63,572 nt of DNA from Branchiostoma floridae (lineage: Eukaryota > Chordata > Leptocardii > Amphioxiformes > Branchiostomatidae): NCBI RefSeq assembly GCF_000003815.2, contig NC_049995.1, positions 9,346,109-9,409,680 of the forward strand, read 5' to 3'. Under the pieces are notes generated by a model. It searched no databases and had not been told where the DNA came from. It saw only the letters and a list, made by a program, of their open reading frames with translations. Positions within the stretch are counted from its first letter, which is position 1. The number at the start of each line of letters is the position of its first letter. A program made the position numbers and the translations under genes. Shown one piece after another: positions 39,733 through 54,700 of the stretch.

Positions 39733-42700
39733 ATGCATTTTTCGATCCCGGATACGGCGGAATGTAGCGACGAAGGAGGCGCTTACACTGTAAGTTGTCG
39801 CTAGAAAACCAAGTTTTGGAAATTTTTGTTGTATTGTTTTTTACCTGCATGTATGCAGGTATGGTTTTGATGCTGGTGGGAACTTTTCGGTAGCCGGGGA
39901 TGTAGGGCGCTGTATCTCGTGAACGGATGGTGCGAGCACGACGATTTTTGGTACGTGGGTTGGGGGTGGTAGCCTAACACTCAGGTTTGATTTTGGGCCT
40001 CCTGGCATTTGAACTTGACATTGCAGGTGGCATTTTTGGTGTTTTGGGGGCACTTTTGGCGCTGTGTGTCCGGAACGATACGCGCGATTGCGACGATTTT
40101 TGGTGCATGGGTGGGGGGTTGTTGCCTGTTGCCTAGGAGTGACTTTGGGCCTTGTCGCGTTTGAACTTGACCCGGCAGGTCGAATTTTGTGTCCGAGAGG
40201 GGTGTTTCCGGAGTTATATCTTCTGAACGGCTGGTGCTGGCGCGATGATATTTGGCACATGTGTCGGCGGTGGCTGAATAATGCTCAATTTTGATTTTGG
40301 CGCCCTTGGTGCTTGAACTTGACATTTTAGGTTACCTTTTGTGCGGGCACGGGGCGTGCGCTGTATCTCCGGAACGCAAGGTACCATTGTGTTGCTATTT
40401 GGTACGTGAGTTGTTTGTGGTGTCCTGGTGGTCAGGTTTGATTTTGGGCCTCCTAGTGCTTGAACTTGATACTGTATAGGTTGATCCTGTTTTTGTGTGA
40501 TTGGGGCATCCTCCCAATATCTGCTTGGTTTTAAAAACAGATTATGGTTGGGTGTAGAACCATCATCTGGCCTGGGCCACCTTCAATGTATCAGGTTACT
40601 TAGTGGCACTGACAGTTTGCCAGATGACGGGAGTGTACAAGATTATATATCTGTTGGTCAGGTATAATTGGAGTTTGCTTATTACTCTTTGTGGTGTTTC
40701 TAGAGCTGTATAGTACTGAGTTTTAAGTTTCGGTACAAGTTCCTTTACCCTGTTGGCAATCATGGTTGAACTTGAACTTAAACAGAAGAAGATGCAATTT
40801 TCTAATGTGGAGGAGAACTGTATAGAGTGTGGGCATAAGAGAAAGGTATGTGTATGATTTGTCCTGTGTTTCTTTTTGTTTCTTTGGTAATGCCATTTCC
40901 ATACTGTATACAGGTAATTTGTTGTTTTGGGCTAGTCATATTCGCTTGGTTTTTGGGCCTGCTTAATCTATGGTTCAGGCAGGGTTAAGTGGTGGAGGCT
41001 TAGCTTTGTTCTGTTTTAAATTCAGTATCGTTGGTTGCATTTTGTCGCGGCAAATATATGATGAAATTCCCCTTCTAAGCAACTGCTCATTGGTTTGCGG
41101 GGATGTTTGCTGGGTGTTTGCTCTGACTACAACAGCTTCTGAACTTTTCAAAGCTTCCATTGCCAGTAGTCTGTGTAACACAAACTCCGCTGTCCAGGGC
41201 TGTAACTGGCCCCTCCCCGCGGGCCGGCGGATGTTTGGCGGGCTGCTATAAGCGAGATTTAATCAGGCTACATTGCCAGCAGCTTGCCATCTATAAATGG
41301 GATTGACAAGGACATTTTTCATAGTAAATTATGCTGTTAAATTTGGCTTAGATACTACAGGAGATTTAGGTTTGGGTTGGATGGATTGAATGAAAATATC
41401 ATACCACCCTGGGGACTAACTGTTGCTGCTGCATGGGGGCTACCACTATTCATATTGTCTAATGTCTATGGAACTACAGATAAAAGTATCATTGGTCAAA
41501 TTATGCAAGTAACATTCCGATGTCAAGTGAATAACACCCCAGAAATAAATCTTTAATGAATATCATTGGAAGAACACAAACCAAGGAGACTTAGCAGCTG
41601 CATTAGGTCAGTACATTGAAATAGGAAGATATTAGTATATCATGTGACAGAGTAACTACATGTGCATGGGCCATCTGAGACAAAAAAAGGTAGCGTCTCA
41701 ACAACTTCAAAGTACTGTGGTTGGTTACATACTTAAGAAATCCAAAATAAGTAATGTTCATCCATGTCCAAACTTACAAATTCAGAAAATGGAATTTCAG
41801 AGTCAGACTTTTGCATGGTGCACAACCAACACGGTAAAAAGCTCATTTTTCCAACCACGTACCACAGACAAAAAGGCAAAAATACCCAATAGGTCTACAG
41901 AAACCCAATACATTTCATGCAGGCCTGAGGTCTACGAACTCTTGTTTGTTGTATATTTTGTAGCGGTTTAGAGTTTCTTTACCCTCGTGGATATTTTCCT
42001 CAGATTGAAAGGAAATTCGCCAGTTTCATAGTTCCTAACGTTCTCTAGTTTGCCCTACTTCTATAGATAAATTATTGGAGAATTCGATCATATTTGGCAA
42101 AGGCTTGGGGAACTACGTGCAAACTTATTTCCGGTAACATACGCACTTGAAGTGCATCGTAGAATACAATTATTAATAGCCTTAGGCATTGCGTGATGAT
42201 TTGTCACCAATACGCTGGCCAAGTATGGTATATTTTTTATTTCTCTTTTTTATTTTCTCTTAGCTATTTATAGGAGCCAAATATAAGACCCAAGGAAAAA
42301 AGTAAATAATGTAGATTTTATAGTTTTCTTAAGGGCATGGTCAACCTTAAGAGACGTCATTGAAAACCGTCTTAAATGTCTTTTATTTGTTTTTATTCGT
42401 CTAAATATATTAACTCTAATTTGATATTTTTATGTCAGTTTTAAATTCCTGTACAGTATATCTCTATCACAGCTTACATTGTAGAAACAACTTGATATGC
42501 AACATTTACTTTAGTCATGATATATGCATTGTTAGATTGTTAACAATATTTCACATAAGGTGCAGTCAAGGACATTGTATTGTTGTTCACATAATATGGG
42601 TGATTGCTGTTTTTGTTTACTTCGAGGTGGTCTATGACTGATACTGGTACTACAGGAGTCAGCAGTCTAGTCGATATATATAGATTATCAGATCAAATTA

Positions 42701-45700
42701 CAAATACTATAAACCTTAACACAGATGTTAACATGCATGAGTACACACACAATAACTGCAAAAGCTGCAAACATAAACATTTCTGCATTTACAGTAATTA
42801 GAAAGGAGTAACCAGGATATAGGACAAGTCCTTTGGGACTTGTTAGTCTGTAATGGAAAGCCCCTTGGTATTTGGTTGATATCAGTGATTGACTACAGAT
42901 GGGAATAGGATTAAGACATAGATGTAGTACTTCAGTCTTCAGATTAATACTTCAGTCTAGGTTATTTAACCTCCTTGCCCAGAAGAACTTATCAGTAGTA
43001 GGAGTTATGAGCCCAGGATTTATATTAGGTGTTAAGAAATGTGTTTTTCAGTAGAGCTATCATTACAGAGAACTAATCTTCTTCGATGTATGAGAGACCT
43101 TTTTGCCTTGGCTATGCTAAGTAGGAGCAACCTCATTAGATAGCTTACAGATAGACATGCAAATTTAAGTGTGATGGGCCAGTCATTTTATTATGTCTAG
43201 CTGCTTGTGGAAACTTAAGCTGGTAATACATATGCCAAAGGGCATTTATAGTAGATACCGGCTACATACAGTATCTAGATACAGATTCAAACATAATACA
43301 TTTCTTGTGGTGCAGTTCCTTTCATTAATTCTTATTATATAAAGATATGTTAAACTTATGTCTCTAACAATTTTTTTTTTTTAGGTAGCCAAAGTCTAAT
43401 ACCCCAGTCACAAAAAACGTGTCCTGTTCCTTTTTGTTAACAGTTCATAATCTGACTCAGTGACTTTGCATTGATTTTCTACAAGGCAATCAAAGATTTA
43501 GCTTGGAAGTGACTATATAAGGAAGACCAGCTGCTGTGACTGCTACTGTACATCTCAAAATATTCACAGTGACATGTTCACTGCAAAGATGTGTTCCAAT
43601 ACTATTGTACTAGAATTTTTTTACTGGGAACTACTAGGAATACAACCTCAAAAAATTCCTTTCTTTTTCTATAGCAATATCAAGTCCTAGCAAAAATAAG
43701 TGAATTTACAACTATATGTACATGTATATTATGATTGTTCCCCTTCCCATTTTTAAGTGTAACGTTAAGTAGATATCTCTATGATCCAGCATTGAGATTG
43801 TTATATCATATATGATCAAGTGATAGTCAATAAAACACTTAGCCATATCCACTTCATTTATGCATTGATGTTCAATACTGTCATCATAAATAATACCATC
43901 ATAATATATATATCAGGTATGGATCTAGACTTAACTGCAAAGTTACAAACCTTTATTAGCTTTGTTCTATCAAATACATATTATGAAACATTATACATGT
44001 GTATCAACTTTTCAGTTTGTTTACAAGAAGTCTTACTTACTACTAGCTAAGAAAAACACCACACTTAAAAACCAATGATCACAAATAATGAGTGATCTTC
44101 AGTAATTGGTTCATTGTGGATAGAACTGGGCTTTCTGTTGAGCTTTTCAGAAGCAAAGTGTTTCTTTTATTTGCTAAAGCTTACTAATAGGCATTTTGAA
44201 CATTAAAAGTAATGTTTTGTAGATTTAAGCCCAATTTGAAACTTGGTACAGTGCATTGTACATTGTGTACCTCGAACTTTGTCCCCAGATATTTGCGCCC
44301 CAGGTTAAGGTACATAAAGTACTGCCCTATAGATTATACTGAAATGTTCTCTTGACAACCCGGCCACATTAAAGATATATAGTTACATGTACTATACGAC
44401 AATTAGTACATACTGAACAAAATGTATGTGTTATGTGTACAGCTATTAATTACATGCTAAAAAGTACAATCTTCTTTCTGTTCTTGAGACATTACACTAT
44501 GGCACATTAGCACATTTGTTTGGACCCTGTGTCGGTAAACTGTCTGTATTGACATTGTGCAGGGCATGTGGTGATAATGTGTACCTGTGCATGCTATATA
44601 TAATGACTGTTTGTTCAATGCCATAGATCTTGTCATGAAATACTGTAAATCTTTAAATGTTTACGATGGTTTTATTTCTGCAGTGACCCTAGCCTAACAC
44701 TAAATTCATGATACTACAGTGGAAGCCGCTTAATTGCACACCCTATTTGCCAGTATATTTCGTGCAATTATCCAAATGGTGCAACAAAGCGAAGTTTAAT
44801 TATTAGTAACGAATTTATTAAACTGTACCGCACCACCATGGGATTTTGTGCAATTAACAGAAGTGTGCGATTTTCAGGTGTGCAATTAACTGGCTTCTTC
44901 TGTTACTATCTATTCTGTTATTGCTGGTACTGAACTACTACTACAAGTCACTACTACAGCATTGATTCAACACAAGCTTAAAAGTTAAAACACAAACTTA
45001 AAAGGCACATCTGGTCCTACCAAAGATGGAAATTCTCTCCAAAATGATTGAATATACAGTTACAGTAACTGTAGTAATCAACATGTTAAAAAGTGTGTTA
45101 AGTAGGTCAAAATCATTAGAGCCCAGTTTTGTACTAGGACAAGGGTCATGATACTTTATGAAAATTATGTCTGTTTTTTAGCAATATTTAATTAATATTC
45201 ATATTTTTCCCTCAGGCCTTCAACATCCATGTGAATGGTGTGGCCCACTGTTCAGTCCGCTACAGTCAACTGCACCACTTCAACGAACAGGTGGGTTGGA
45301 ACAAGTTCTATGTGACTCATTCTGTCTTTTTTGTCATAGATATCAATAACGTGTCCCTGTGGCGCAATTGGTAAGCAATCCCGCTATGTATGGGTCAAGT
45401 TCTTTGGATCTGTGCACACAGGTTTATGCCGAATTCTGCGATCCATTACACTGTAAAAAGATCACTGATGGAGGCTTATTATAAAAGGGCTAGCCCTGGG
45501 AACTGAACAGTTGTACAATGTATAATGCAATTGGCTGCAAGCAGGCTTTTAGCCAGGCATGCGTCTAGGCGTCCTTTGTACACACTGTTCTAACGATAAA
45601 TTAGACCCACAAGCTTTTTTATATCTTTGCTACATAGTCATGACGTTTGAGTGATAGATAGCTATTATCCAGGCAGAGAGTAAGTGCTGTCAGTTTGGGC

Positions 45701-48700
45701 CCTTTAACAGCCTTTTTCGGAACTGCAGGGGCTAAATCTTGTTCAAGTTTTGGATGAGATTATCAGTTATTTTTTTTTGTATGCTTTTCACTTTGCAACA
45801 TACTTCCTGTTGTCCACAATGTGTCATATCTTAATATTATGGTTGAATTTCTTTGACACTATTCAGATGAAGAAAGAGTTTGGACAGGCCAACCTGCCCC
45901 CCTTCCCTCCCAAGAAGCTCCCCCTGTTCACTCTGACCCCCCAGCAGATAGAGGAGAGGAGAGAACAGCTGGAGAGGTACATACAGATAGGTAAGTGTCA
46001 ATCATCTCATTTATATTTCACTCCGCACCAAAAGTATGGGAGGGAAACATGCTGTTTTTCCCTCTGTTTTCCTTCTGGCCTCCCAACATTTGATCCAATG
46101 GATTCCAATTGTAATTTTTCAGCAAAATGACCCAATATGCAACATGGCAGTATAGAGCGGGCAAATGCCCTTTGACAGATTTTTCATTTCCTAATAAGTA
46201 TATATAACATGTAGGTCTTTACCATACATTTTGGCCTTCTGTACCCTGGTAATCAAATGGACATCAAAATGACCTTAAATTTGGTATTTTGGTGACTTCG
46301 GACATTTTGAACTGTTAAAACACTTTCCTTAGTTGTTTTGTTTGGAAGGTTTGTTCGGATTGGACGGATTGGTTGAAAAACAGGGACAGATTTACAGATT
46401 GGACGGATTAGTTGAGTTGGTGATGATTGTTGGGAGGATCAGAGTGGTGAACAGAATTGTCCAATCGGTTAGTTTTTTTGCATGTTGATGCCCTATATGG
46501 GCATGGGTGCCATATTTGGGTATACATGTAGGTGCCATATTTGGATTGAAGGTAAAGATCACAGTTTTATTTTTTCTTTCTCTCCAGTGAGCCAAGATCC
46601 AGAGATCATTGGCAGTGATGTCTTTAACAGCTTCTTAAATCAAGCTCAACAGGTAAGACTTTCATATGATATTAGTGTTTTTATCTCTGTTCATCATTGT
46701 TTATAAAGTAATAATATTACAAGATTTGATTGTCAAGGGTAGAACAATGTAAATGCATAATGTAACTAATTATAAGAAGCATATATCTTAAACATGAGTA
46801 AAAAACACGTTACATGCATTTAGCTTATGTGACACAAAAGCATGTAGCATATGCAACTCAAGCTTGTAGCATATGCAACTCAAAAGCATGTAGCTTCTGT
46901 TACTGAAAAGCATGTGGTTTATGATTATCAGACTCAAAACATGGAGCTTACATGCATTGATATGTGACTCAAATTTTCATAGCTAGAAACACAAAAGGTA
47001 CCCAAAGGATTGAAATAGAACAGAACTTAAATGATCCACCTCATGCAGCATACAAAGCTATTTAGTTTAGGAAATATCATTTGTGCACAAACGTTTAAAA
47101 GTAATAAGTTTTATATGAATGATGATGATGAAGTTTTATATGCAGTATCAGGGCTCAAAATAGTTTTTTCTGCATAACATCCATTGGCATAATACCGGTC
47201 GGTTTACTGCAATTTCTCAAGCAATGCTAATTTGGCAAATGATCAACGCATCATTTTCTCCAGTTACATGTTGCTGTTACAGCTTACCTTTGCCACTTCT
47301 TCTGTGTAAATTATTTTGTCTCTCTGGTCCTGCTAAAAACATAATATCGTAATTGGAACACACCGCGGAATTGCACGGAGAACGGGCGCGTGGTTGGAAG
47401 GGGATGCACTATACCGGTCGAACGAAACACGGCACAATTAACTGCCGCTATGTACCTTTATTCATCTTCTGTTGTTCCTTTCTTTCCTGTTAGTAGTTGC
47501 ACAAAACAAAAATCTGCATGAGCATACAAAAAGTCATGAGAAAATGGGCGTATACTGACAAGAATTTTCATTTAATTTTGGTCCGTCACAACCGCTATGA
47601 CGTAAAACTTTACTGCTGGCCGTAGCATTGAAAATGGCGGGAAAATGGCGGCGTACGTTCAATTTGACCCATTCAGCCGTAGATCCGGGCGATAATGCAA
47701 CGGTTCCTCACACTTTTACACGAGTTGTAGGTCACCAAAAGAAATTCAAGATTGCTGTTGAATCATGCTCGTCTTGTGCCGTGAGCACATGTGATTATTA
47801 TCTACAAATCTGGCGATGAACGTGACAGTGTGTTTGTCCCACGACGAGCTCGCCTGCCCCGAAAATGACCTGAAAACTTTTGGCCTTGTTGTCTTCGAAT
47901 GCATTGTTATCGATGCTTTGTAAATTATGTATTGGACACCTAGATGTCTGAAGTGTGCACACCTCAGAAATAACTATTGTTGCATGTGTAGATCTCTTTA
48001 AGTTCCACTATTTTTAATCGACCGGTATAAGGCTTATGACCGGTATTATGCCAATGCATGTTACCTGCACTGATGCAGGTAACATTGAAAATTACCCGCA
48101 CCAGACAGATTTTACCTGCACCGCTATGAAATTAGGATATGGATCATACTAAAATTGTTCAGGAACTATAGCTATTTTTTCTGTTATACTTTATAAGTGG
48201 TAACAGTCAATGCAGCTTATAACAATCCAGATACACCTACATCATACTATTCATAGGACATTTATGTCTAAAACCCAGTACATGGACCTGTGCAGGTTAG
48301 GTGCAGGTAGACACCAGAAATACCTGCACAGATCCAATTTTACCTGCACTAAGGTGCATATGCAGGTGGTATTTCGAGCCCTGAGTATACAGCAGTGTGT
48401 TAAAAGTTACACCTGTTGATTGACATGTAGGAGACACAGAAGGCGGAGCCAGAGTCTGTAGAGCTGGATGTTTTCTTAATGAACGGCCACAAGATCTCAG
48501 TCAGTATCATGTCTACAGACCAAACAGACGATGTCTTGGAGGTAAGTCTTCTGTCAAGAAAGAATTGAAACAAGAACTCAAAGATGAAATATTGTGAATT
48601 TATGTTTTTTTTACTAAAATATTGTTAAATTCTTGCTGATTCTTTTTAATTTCTCACAGACATGCTTATACCAAGAAACTAAAAACAAGAAATAAGATAA

Positions 48701-51700
48701 CCTTTGATAACTTAGTCTGGGACCTTTGACCTAACTTCCTGTCAGTACCCTTGACATGCCTAGCATGTAGAAACACACACAGACAAACAGACGCACACAC
48801 ACACAAAATAAATATCATCTGTTTCACTGAGGTAATGAAAAAACCCACTCTTTTTACATGTTGTTAAGGTAACTTAAAGCCACACTATTGCAAACTTTAA
48901 GATAATTTTTATGCAGATACAATGTGGAATGTCTAGATCTGCACGTATCGTTATTGCAATACTCTAAATACCATATCTGTTTTCTGTTCAGACGGTTGCC
49001 TCCCAGATTGAGCTCTCAGATGACTTTGTCTACTACTTTGCCCTCTTCCTGGTGAAGAAGGAAAAAGATGGCGGGAATTCAAGTAAGTTTTAAATTTTTT
49101 AAGGAAGTACTGTTTTAACCTACCTTCATGCATATTGTTGATTTTTATGTTTACTTTGAAGTTCTCAGAAAGGAAACATCGTTTTTGCTATGTTTTTTCT
49201 TCTTCTTTTGCTTCTATTCCAAAGAAAGAAGGTCAATGACCTAGACCAGATGGCTGTCACCATGGTTACCATAGGTGTAACAGACACCCTGTGGTGTTTG
49301 ATTACATTATGTAGCAAGTGGCAGGACAGAAGTAGACGTGCCGGTCACCATATATATAAATGTGTTTCAGTAAGAATAAACAGAGCAGCAGTCTTTAGGG
49401 CAAAATCATACAAAGGTAAACATCATGTATTTGCTTGTAAATGTTACCTTAAAGTTTCTAGTTCTCTTGTTACTTGAATGTATGTTCTAGTTTGTGAACA
49501 GTACTTTCTTTTCTCCCAGTTGTAAGGAAGCTACAGGAGTTTGAGTCCCCCTACATATCACTTAAGACAGCTGAGACTGAAGCCAAACACAGAATAGTCC
49601 TTAGGAAAAAGTGAGTACCCTTGAAATTTGTCAGATAAAGATTAGAAAATGAACAAATTATATCAGCAGGTGTTAATGTGTTTTGAGGCTTTAATAATAA
49701 TACAGACCCAAGAAAATAACGAGCAATTAAGTAGAGACTTGGTACTGGTATTCATTAGTTTCTACAGTCAAACTTCGTCTGAATTAACAGTGGGAATTAG
49801 TGTTGTTTACACGAAAATAGGATTCTAAAATGCCAGTAGATTCCTTTGTAGTGAAATGGACCATTGTTTTGAATATCACCCATTCACAAGTTTTCACATA
49901 CATTCAGGTTCAGGTCTGGACCAGGACCTGGACCTGATCCTCTGGACCTGAACCGTACTTGTACCCAAATTTTCTGTACCGGTACCCATCCCTATTAACC
50001 TCAATGGAAATCTTATTCAAAAACATGTTTGCCTTCGTAGCTTTTGGGAACCCAGCATGGACAACGATCTCCTTGACGACAGGATAGCGATGAACCTGCT
50101 GTATGTGCAGGCGGTGAACGATATTGAGCGAGGATGGGTGTTCGCCGCGAAGGACGTCCACAAACAACTTGCCGCGCTCCAGGCCAAAGGTTCCAAGAAA
50201 GAGGTAAGACAGCAAGGCCCCATAGCTTTCTAATTAGGACTGTAATGTGGTACATCATGTACATTGCATTGTAAGACCAGGTTAGGGGGCCTTCTAAGGT
50301 ATTTACAGCCATTAACTATGTATGGTAAAATGTATGCAGATCCATTCACATAAAATGATTTGTAGATGATAGTTTGGAACTTGTTTTTTATATCAACAAC
50401 TAAAGTCTATTGTATTTTGAAAACATTATTGATACTTACATTTGAACATGTCTTTATATATAATAAACTAAGACTTTTTTTAAATGCATATCAAAGCATC
50501 GATAATGGTTATTGGTTATTATGGTGGGCCAACTACTCACTTTCTGTAGCCATTGGCTGAATTGCAAGAAGCTCACTATAGCTGGGGATAAATTGCATGC
50601 CATTGGGTTTGGATTGGCTTGCTTTTGGTGCTAACTTGAGTGACCTCAATACGACAGTAATTGTCCAAAGTGTGGCCATGGGACTGTAGGTTTTGAACTA
50701 CTCACACTGAGAATGACCCTACCCTTTTCAAAAGTATAGTCGGATCTTTACATGCATGAGGTGTGGCTCTCCTCAAACACGGAACCTCCATTTCATACTC
50801 TATCCAAGGAATGGCACTCACCAAAGCTCAGTACTTATTAATAAGTTAAGTGAAAAAATTCAGTGGTATATCAACGGGTTTAAAATTAAACCCAGGACCT
50901 CTGGGTTACAAGCCAAACAGTCTGCTGTTATGCTACAAATAGTACAATACATGTAACACCAGATAAAAATTTCGCCTTTGCAGGAAATGTAGCCCCTCTT
51001 ATAAGCATTTTCTTAACAACACTGCTGTCAGAGATATTAATGTCCCATTTTCCCCATACTTTACAGTATGTTCATAGATGTGATTGTTTCCATTGTTACA
51101 TATATGTGATTCTTACCGTGTGACCTGTACTTAGCCCAGTGGGGCAAAAATGTGCAATAAAGGTCTTCATTCGTTCATCAACTGATCCCTTTTCCCACAG
51201 TACCTAAAACTTGCCAGAACACAGAAGTCGTACGGTTTCATCCAGTTCAAGCCGTGCGTCACGGACTTTCCACAGCCGAACTGCCCAGTCATCGTCAGCG
51301 CGGGAAACCGCGAGTTGAACTTCCGCATCAAGGTCGCCAACAACCAGGTCAAGGAGGGCATCTTCAAGGTCACACGGATGAGGTGTTGGAGGATAACAAC
51401 GCAGGTGAGAGACCATGGTGTTGATTCCTATGGTGGGAGATCATTGCTAGTCTTTATAGTTATACTTCAAGTTCGTTTACTTTTTTTTATCTCCAAACTT
51501 GTGCATTGTTCTTGCTTTCAACTGTAAATTAATGATAATGCGAAGGTTTCCATTTCATAACTACAGTACAACAGACTTGTTTTAACTGTACATTGTACAT
51601 TCCAAACACAGGAGAAAATTTTTTTTCCTCCTACATTGATGATAAAACTACGATGCATGAATAGTACTTATATGATTTTTTTTTTTTACAGTAGGAAGGA

Positions 51701-54700
51701 AAATGAGGTTTTTGCAGTTCCCAGTAATCATTGCGGTTTGATAAACATTATTGCTCATCTATTCAAATGAAGGATAGAGCATTCCAAAATTATGTTGGAG
51801 CTTGTATCGTTTGTAACAGTATTGCATACCCAGTAAACCAGCTCATGGCATGACACAACAGGTTTGTACTGAAGACTAAAAGCTGTATGATATTATTAGG
51901 ACAGATCTATTTGATCCACTACTCCTACTCCTAAGTGTGGTGGGTTCTTTTACATGCTCTTAAAACATGCGAAATATCATTTAACCTATCGGGGATTTAA
52001 AGTCAGTACCTCCAAATTGTGAGTCAACAGCTCTAATAACCATGTTGAAATTTTCTTTGTTCCAACAGATTCCAGAAACTAACGGTGCCAATGCTCACGG
52101 AGACAGCAAGGACCTAAAACCCAGGCTGGAGGTGGCATTTGAGTACTTGGTCGCAAAGGACAAACTGCAATGGATCACTATTGAGTCTGACCAGGTAGAC
52201 GCTTCTTGCAAGATATTATGAATAAAAAAGCTGCTCTGGAAAGATAATGAAAAATGATAATTTGCAAGTTATGTCAATAAAGAGGGCTGAATTTGGACCA
52301 AGTGGTCAAAGAATATTAAAAAGGCTATAAGCTTCTAGGTAAGTTCAATTAAGAATTTCTCCTATGAAAAGAATTGCATTGGGAAGGCTCAAACCAGGCT
52401 GACAGGCTTATAGCCAGGCAGGCGTACAGGCGTTGTACGGCCTGTTAAAAAAATAACTCAAATTGTATGGCCTTACACTGGGCAGCACATCCTCTGACAA
52501 GCATGAAATTCTGATTGACCAGGGATGCTACAGGTCACATGTGGCCTGTCTGACAGTAAATTTGCTTCTTTCCCCCAAATTTGCACCTCAAAATGTGGGA
52601 AATGGTGTTTCAGAGAGTTGTAAATTTCAAAATTTTCTGAGTGAGGATGTCCCTAGACCCCCTACAATACTCACACCTGCAGCGCTTGCCGAACGGCAAG
52701 AAATTTGGGCACCCTATGATAAAATCCTAGCTAAAAGCCTGCGGGCTGAGGTTCCCACTTCTGTTGGCTAGGCCTCTAACCAGCTATCAGCCAATCAGAG
52801 AATTGCTTGAATGTTTTCTTTAGGTAAAGCCAATTCTCTGATTGGATGACAGCTGGTTAGAGGCCACTCCCACAAAAGTAGAAATCTCAGCCCAGTATAG
52901 CAGACTCTGAATATTGCTGTAAAAGTGATTGATTTGTTGAATGAAGTTGCCATGCAGAAGTTTTGATTGTATATTCCTAACTGTTTGTGCCCCCTCCCCC
53001 CTAGGCCATCCTCATCAGCATGTGCTTACAGGGGATGGTGGATGAACTCATCATGAAGAAGCAAGGAGGAAGAATTAAGAGGGTAGGTAGAAACTTTTTG
53101 CTCATTGGAATGACCAGATTGTAAAAGACACTAGACAATATAGCAGAACCTGGTAAGGGGAGCAATTGAACAGTCCCTTTGTCATTGCACGTAGTCAGTA
53201 GGCAGGTACGATTGTAATTTGTAGCTTATGCTCAGTAATGAAGAGTCCTATCTTAAGAACCTTTTCTGCAAGCTTTCTGCAGTTCATTCCAGCAGCCAAT
53301 TTAACACAGGGATTCTTCTTCTGATATCATTTCATCTATTAGCTTAAATTGGAAAAAGAGCAAGAGAAAGTTGAGACATGCTGTAATTCTAGGAAGGTTG
53401 CAAAACTATTTAGTCAGGTTGTTTTCGTGAACCAAATTTCTTGTCTTCTGAATGATTCTCTCCTAGTGGCAGGCAATTTACGAGTTTTAGGAGACAATGC
53501 CAGTGGGGAACACTACACTTCTTAAATAAGGACATTGTATAGAAATCCATGACTTATATACTGGGAAAGAGAAAAAAGCATCATAAATTTGAAATTATCC
53601 AGTTCACCATTGGTTTAGAAGGGGTGTGTACATTATTTGAGTTTTTTTATCTGAGGTTTCAGTCCCGCAGATTTGTCTGAGTCTTGCCGCAAAGTGTGTG
53701 TATTTTGATTTTGGTGCATGCATAGTACTTTGATTGAGAAAATAAATGTATGGTAACCACAGTAAGAGATTGGAACTGCCTTCAGCCACGACTGTTCAGA
53801 GCTTTCTGTCGCGGGCAGCTGCTGAATAGTTCATCTACAGACCCGGCTCCACATGTGTGTCAACCAGGCAATGGGCAATGTTTTATGGATAATCCCTTTG
53901 GATTAAGCTGCGATCACCGTCTCTGACGTGACGTGCTACAATACATAGAAGCCAGAATATTCATTGCCATGAATGTGGACAAATCTGTAAGTAGAAGGAG
54001 AGCACAGTCCAGCTATAAAGGCCACCTTTTTTTTTAAAGCTCTGTTTTGTTGTTGTTGTTGACCAGCCACAGGACAGGGTGAAGCGCAGCCAGAGTAGAC
54101 AGTTCCTGAGGAAGGATGGGAAGACTGCCCTCCCCAAGTCCATCTCTGCCCCAGGGCATCTTGGGACGCCGGACACCAACGGAGACGAGAGCGTCAGCGC
54201 GGCGCAGAGGGCGAAGGACTCTGTTCGCAGGATATCGGTTAGTGACAGTGACCAAGAGTTAACTATGTGTGTTTGTGTCAACGCTTAAAGTTATTTTTTC
54301 TGTCCTGCTCATAGTTGTTTATTAAAAATTTCATTTACTTCATATCATGCAGTTCAGATTTTCTTTTAAGTGAAGGGGCAAAATTTTGTCATTCTCAACA
54401 ACAATTAATTTTTGTGGGTATAGAGGGATGGGTCCTGGAGATGGATGGTTATTTAATTATATGGATGACATCCTCTTGGAACCCCAAAACTAATGCAAAG
54501 CCTGCAAAGATAGAAGTTTGGCTAAAAAAAGTTTCCCTCATCATGGTCTTGAAGGTTAAAGAAATGACCTAACACACAGAGTATGGTATTTTACAGTAAT
54601 TGAACAATTATAGATTCTTCGTTTTGTTCTTATCTTTTTCTTTGACTTTGGAATTGACTTTGACGATTGATTTGACATCCTATTACATCAAAATCCACTT

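Larger units (their letters stand above)
39790..45215. other. SNX17 intron 1
   Basis: A 5.4 kb intron. Apart from the tandem repeat, it holds a repeat at 41225-41272 (GGCGGGCTGCTATAAGCGAG, shared with 37454-37495) and a MITE at 44717-44902. The rest (40500-41200, 41300-44700) is AT-rich sequence where I see no gene, RNA or clear element. Confidence 0.7.

Noticed and set aside
39841-40325. Minus-strand reading frames of 114-139 residues
   Set aside because: They follow the ~150-bp tandem repeat in SNX17 intron 1 and show repeat-derived, low-complexity peptides.
47628-47819. Small gene starting MKMAGKWRR in SNX17 intron 4
   Set aside because: No splice or homology evidence; it lies inside a probable non-autonomous transposon.
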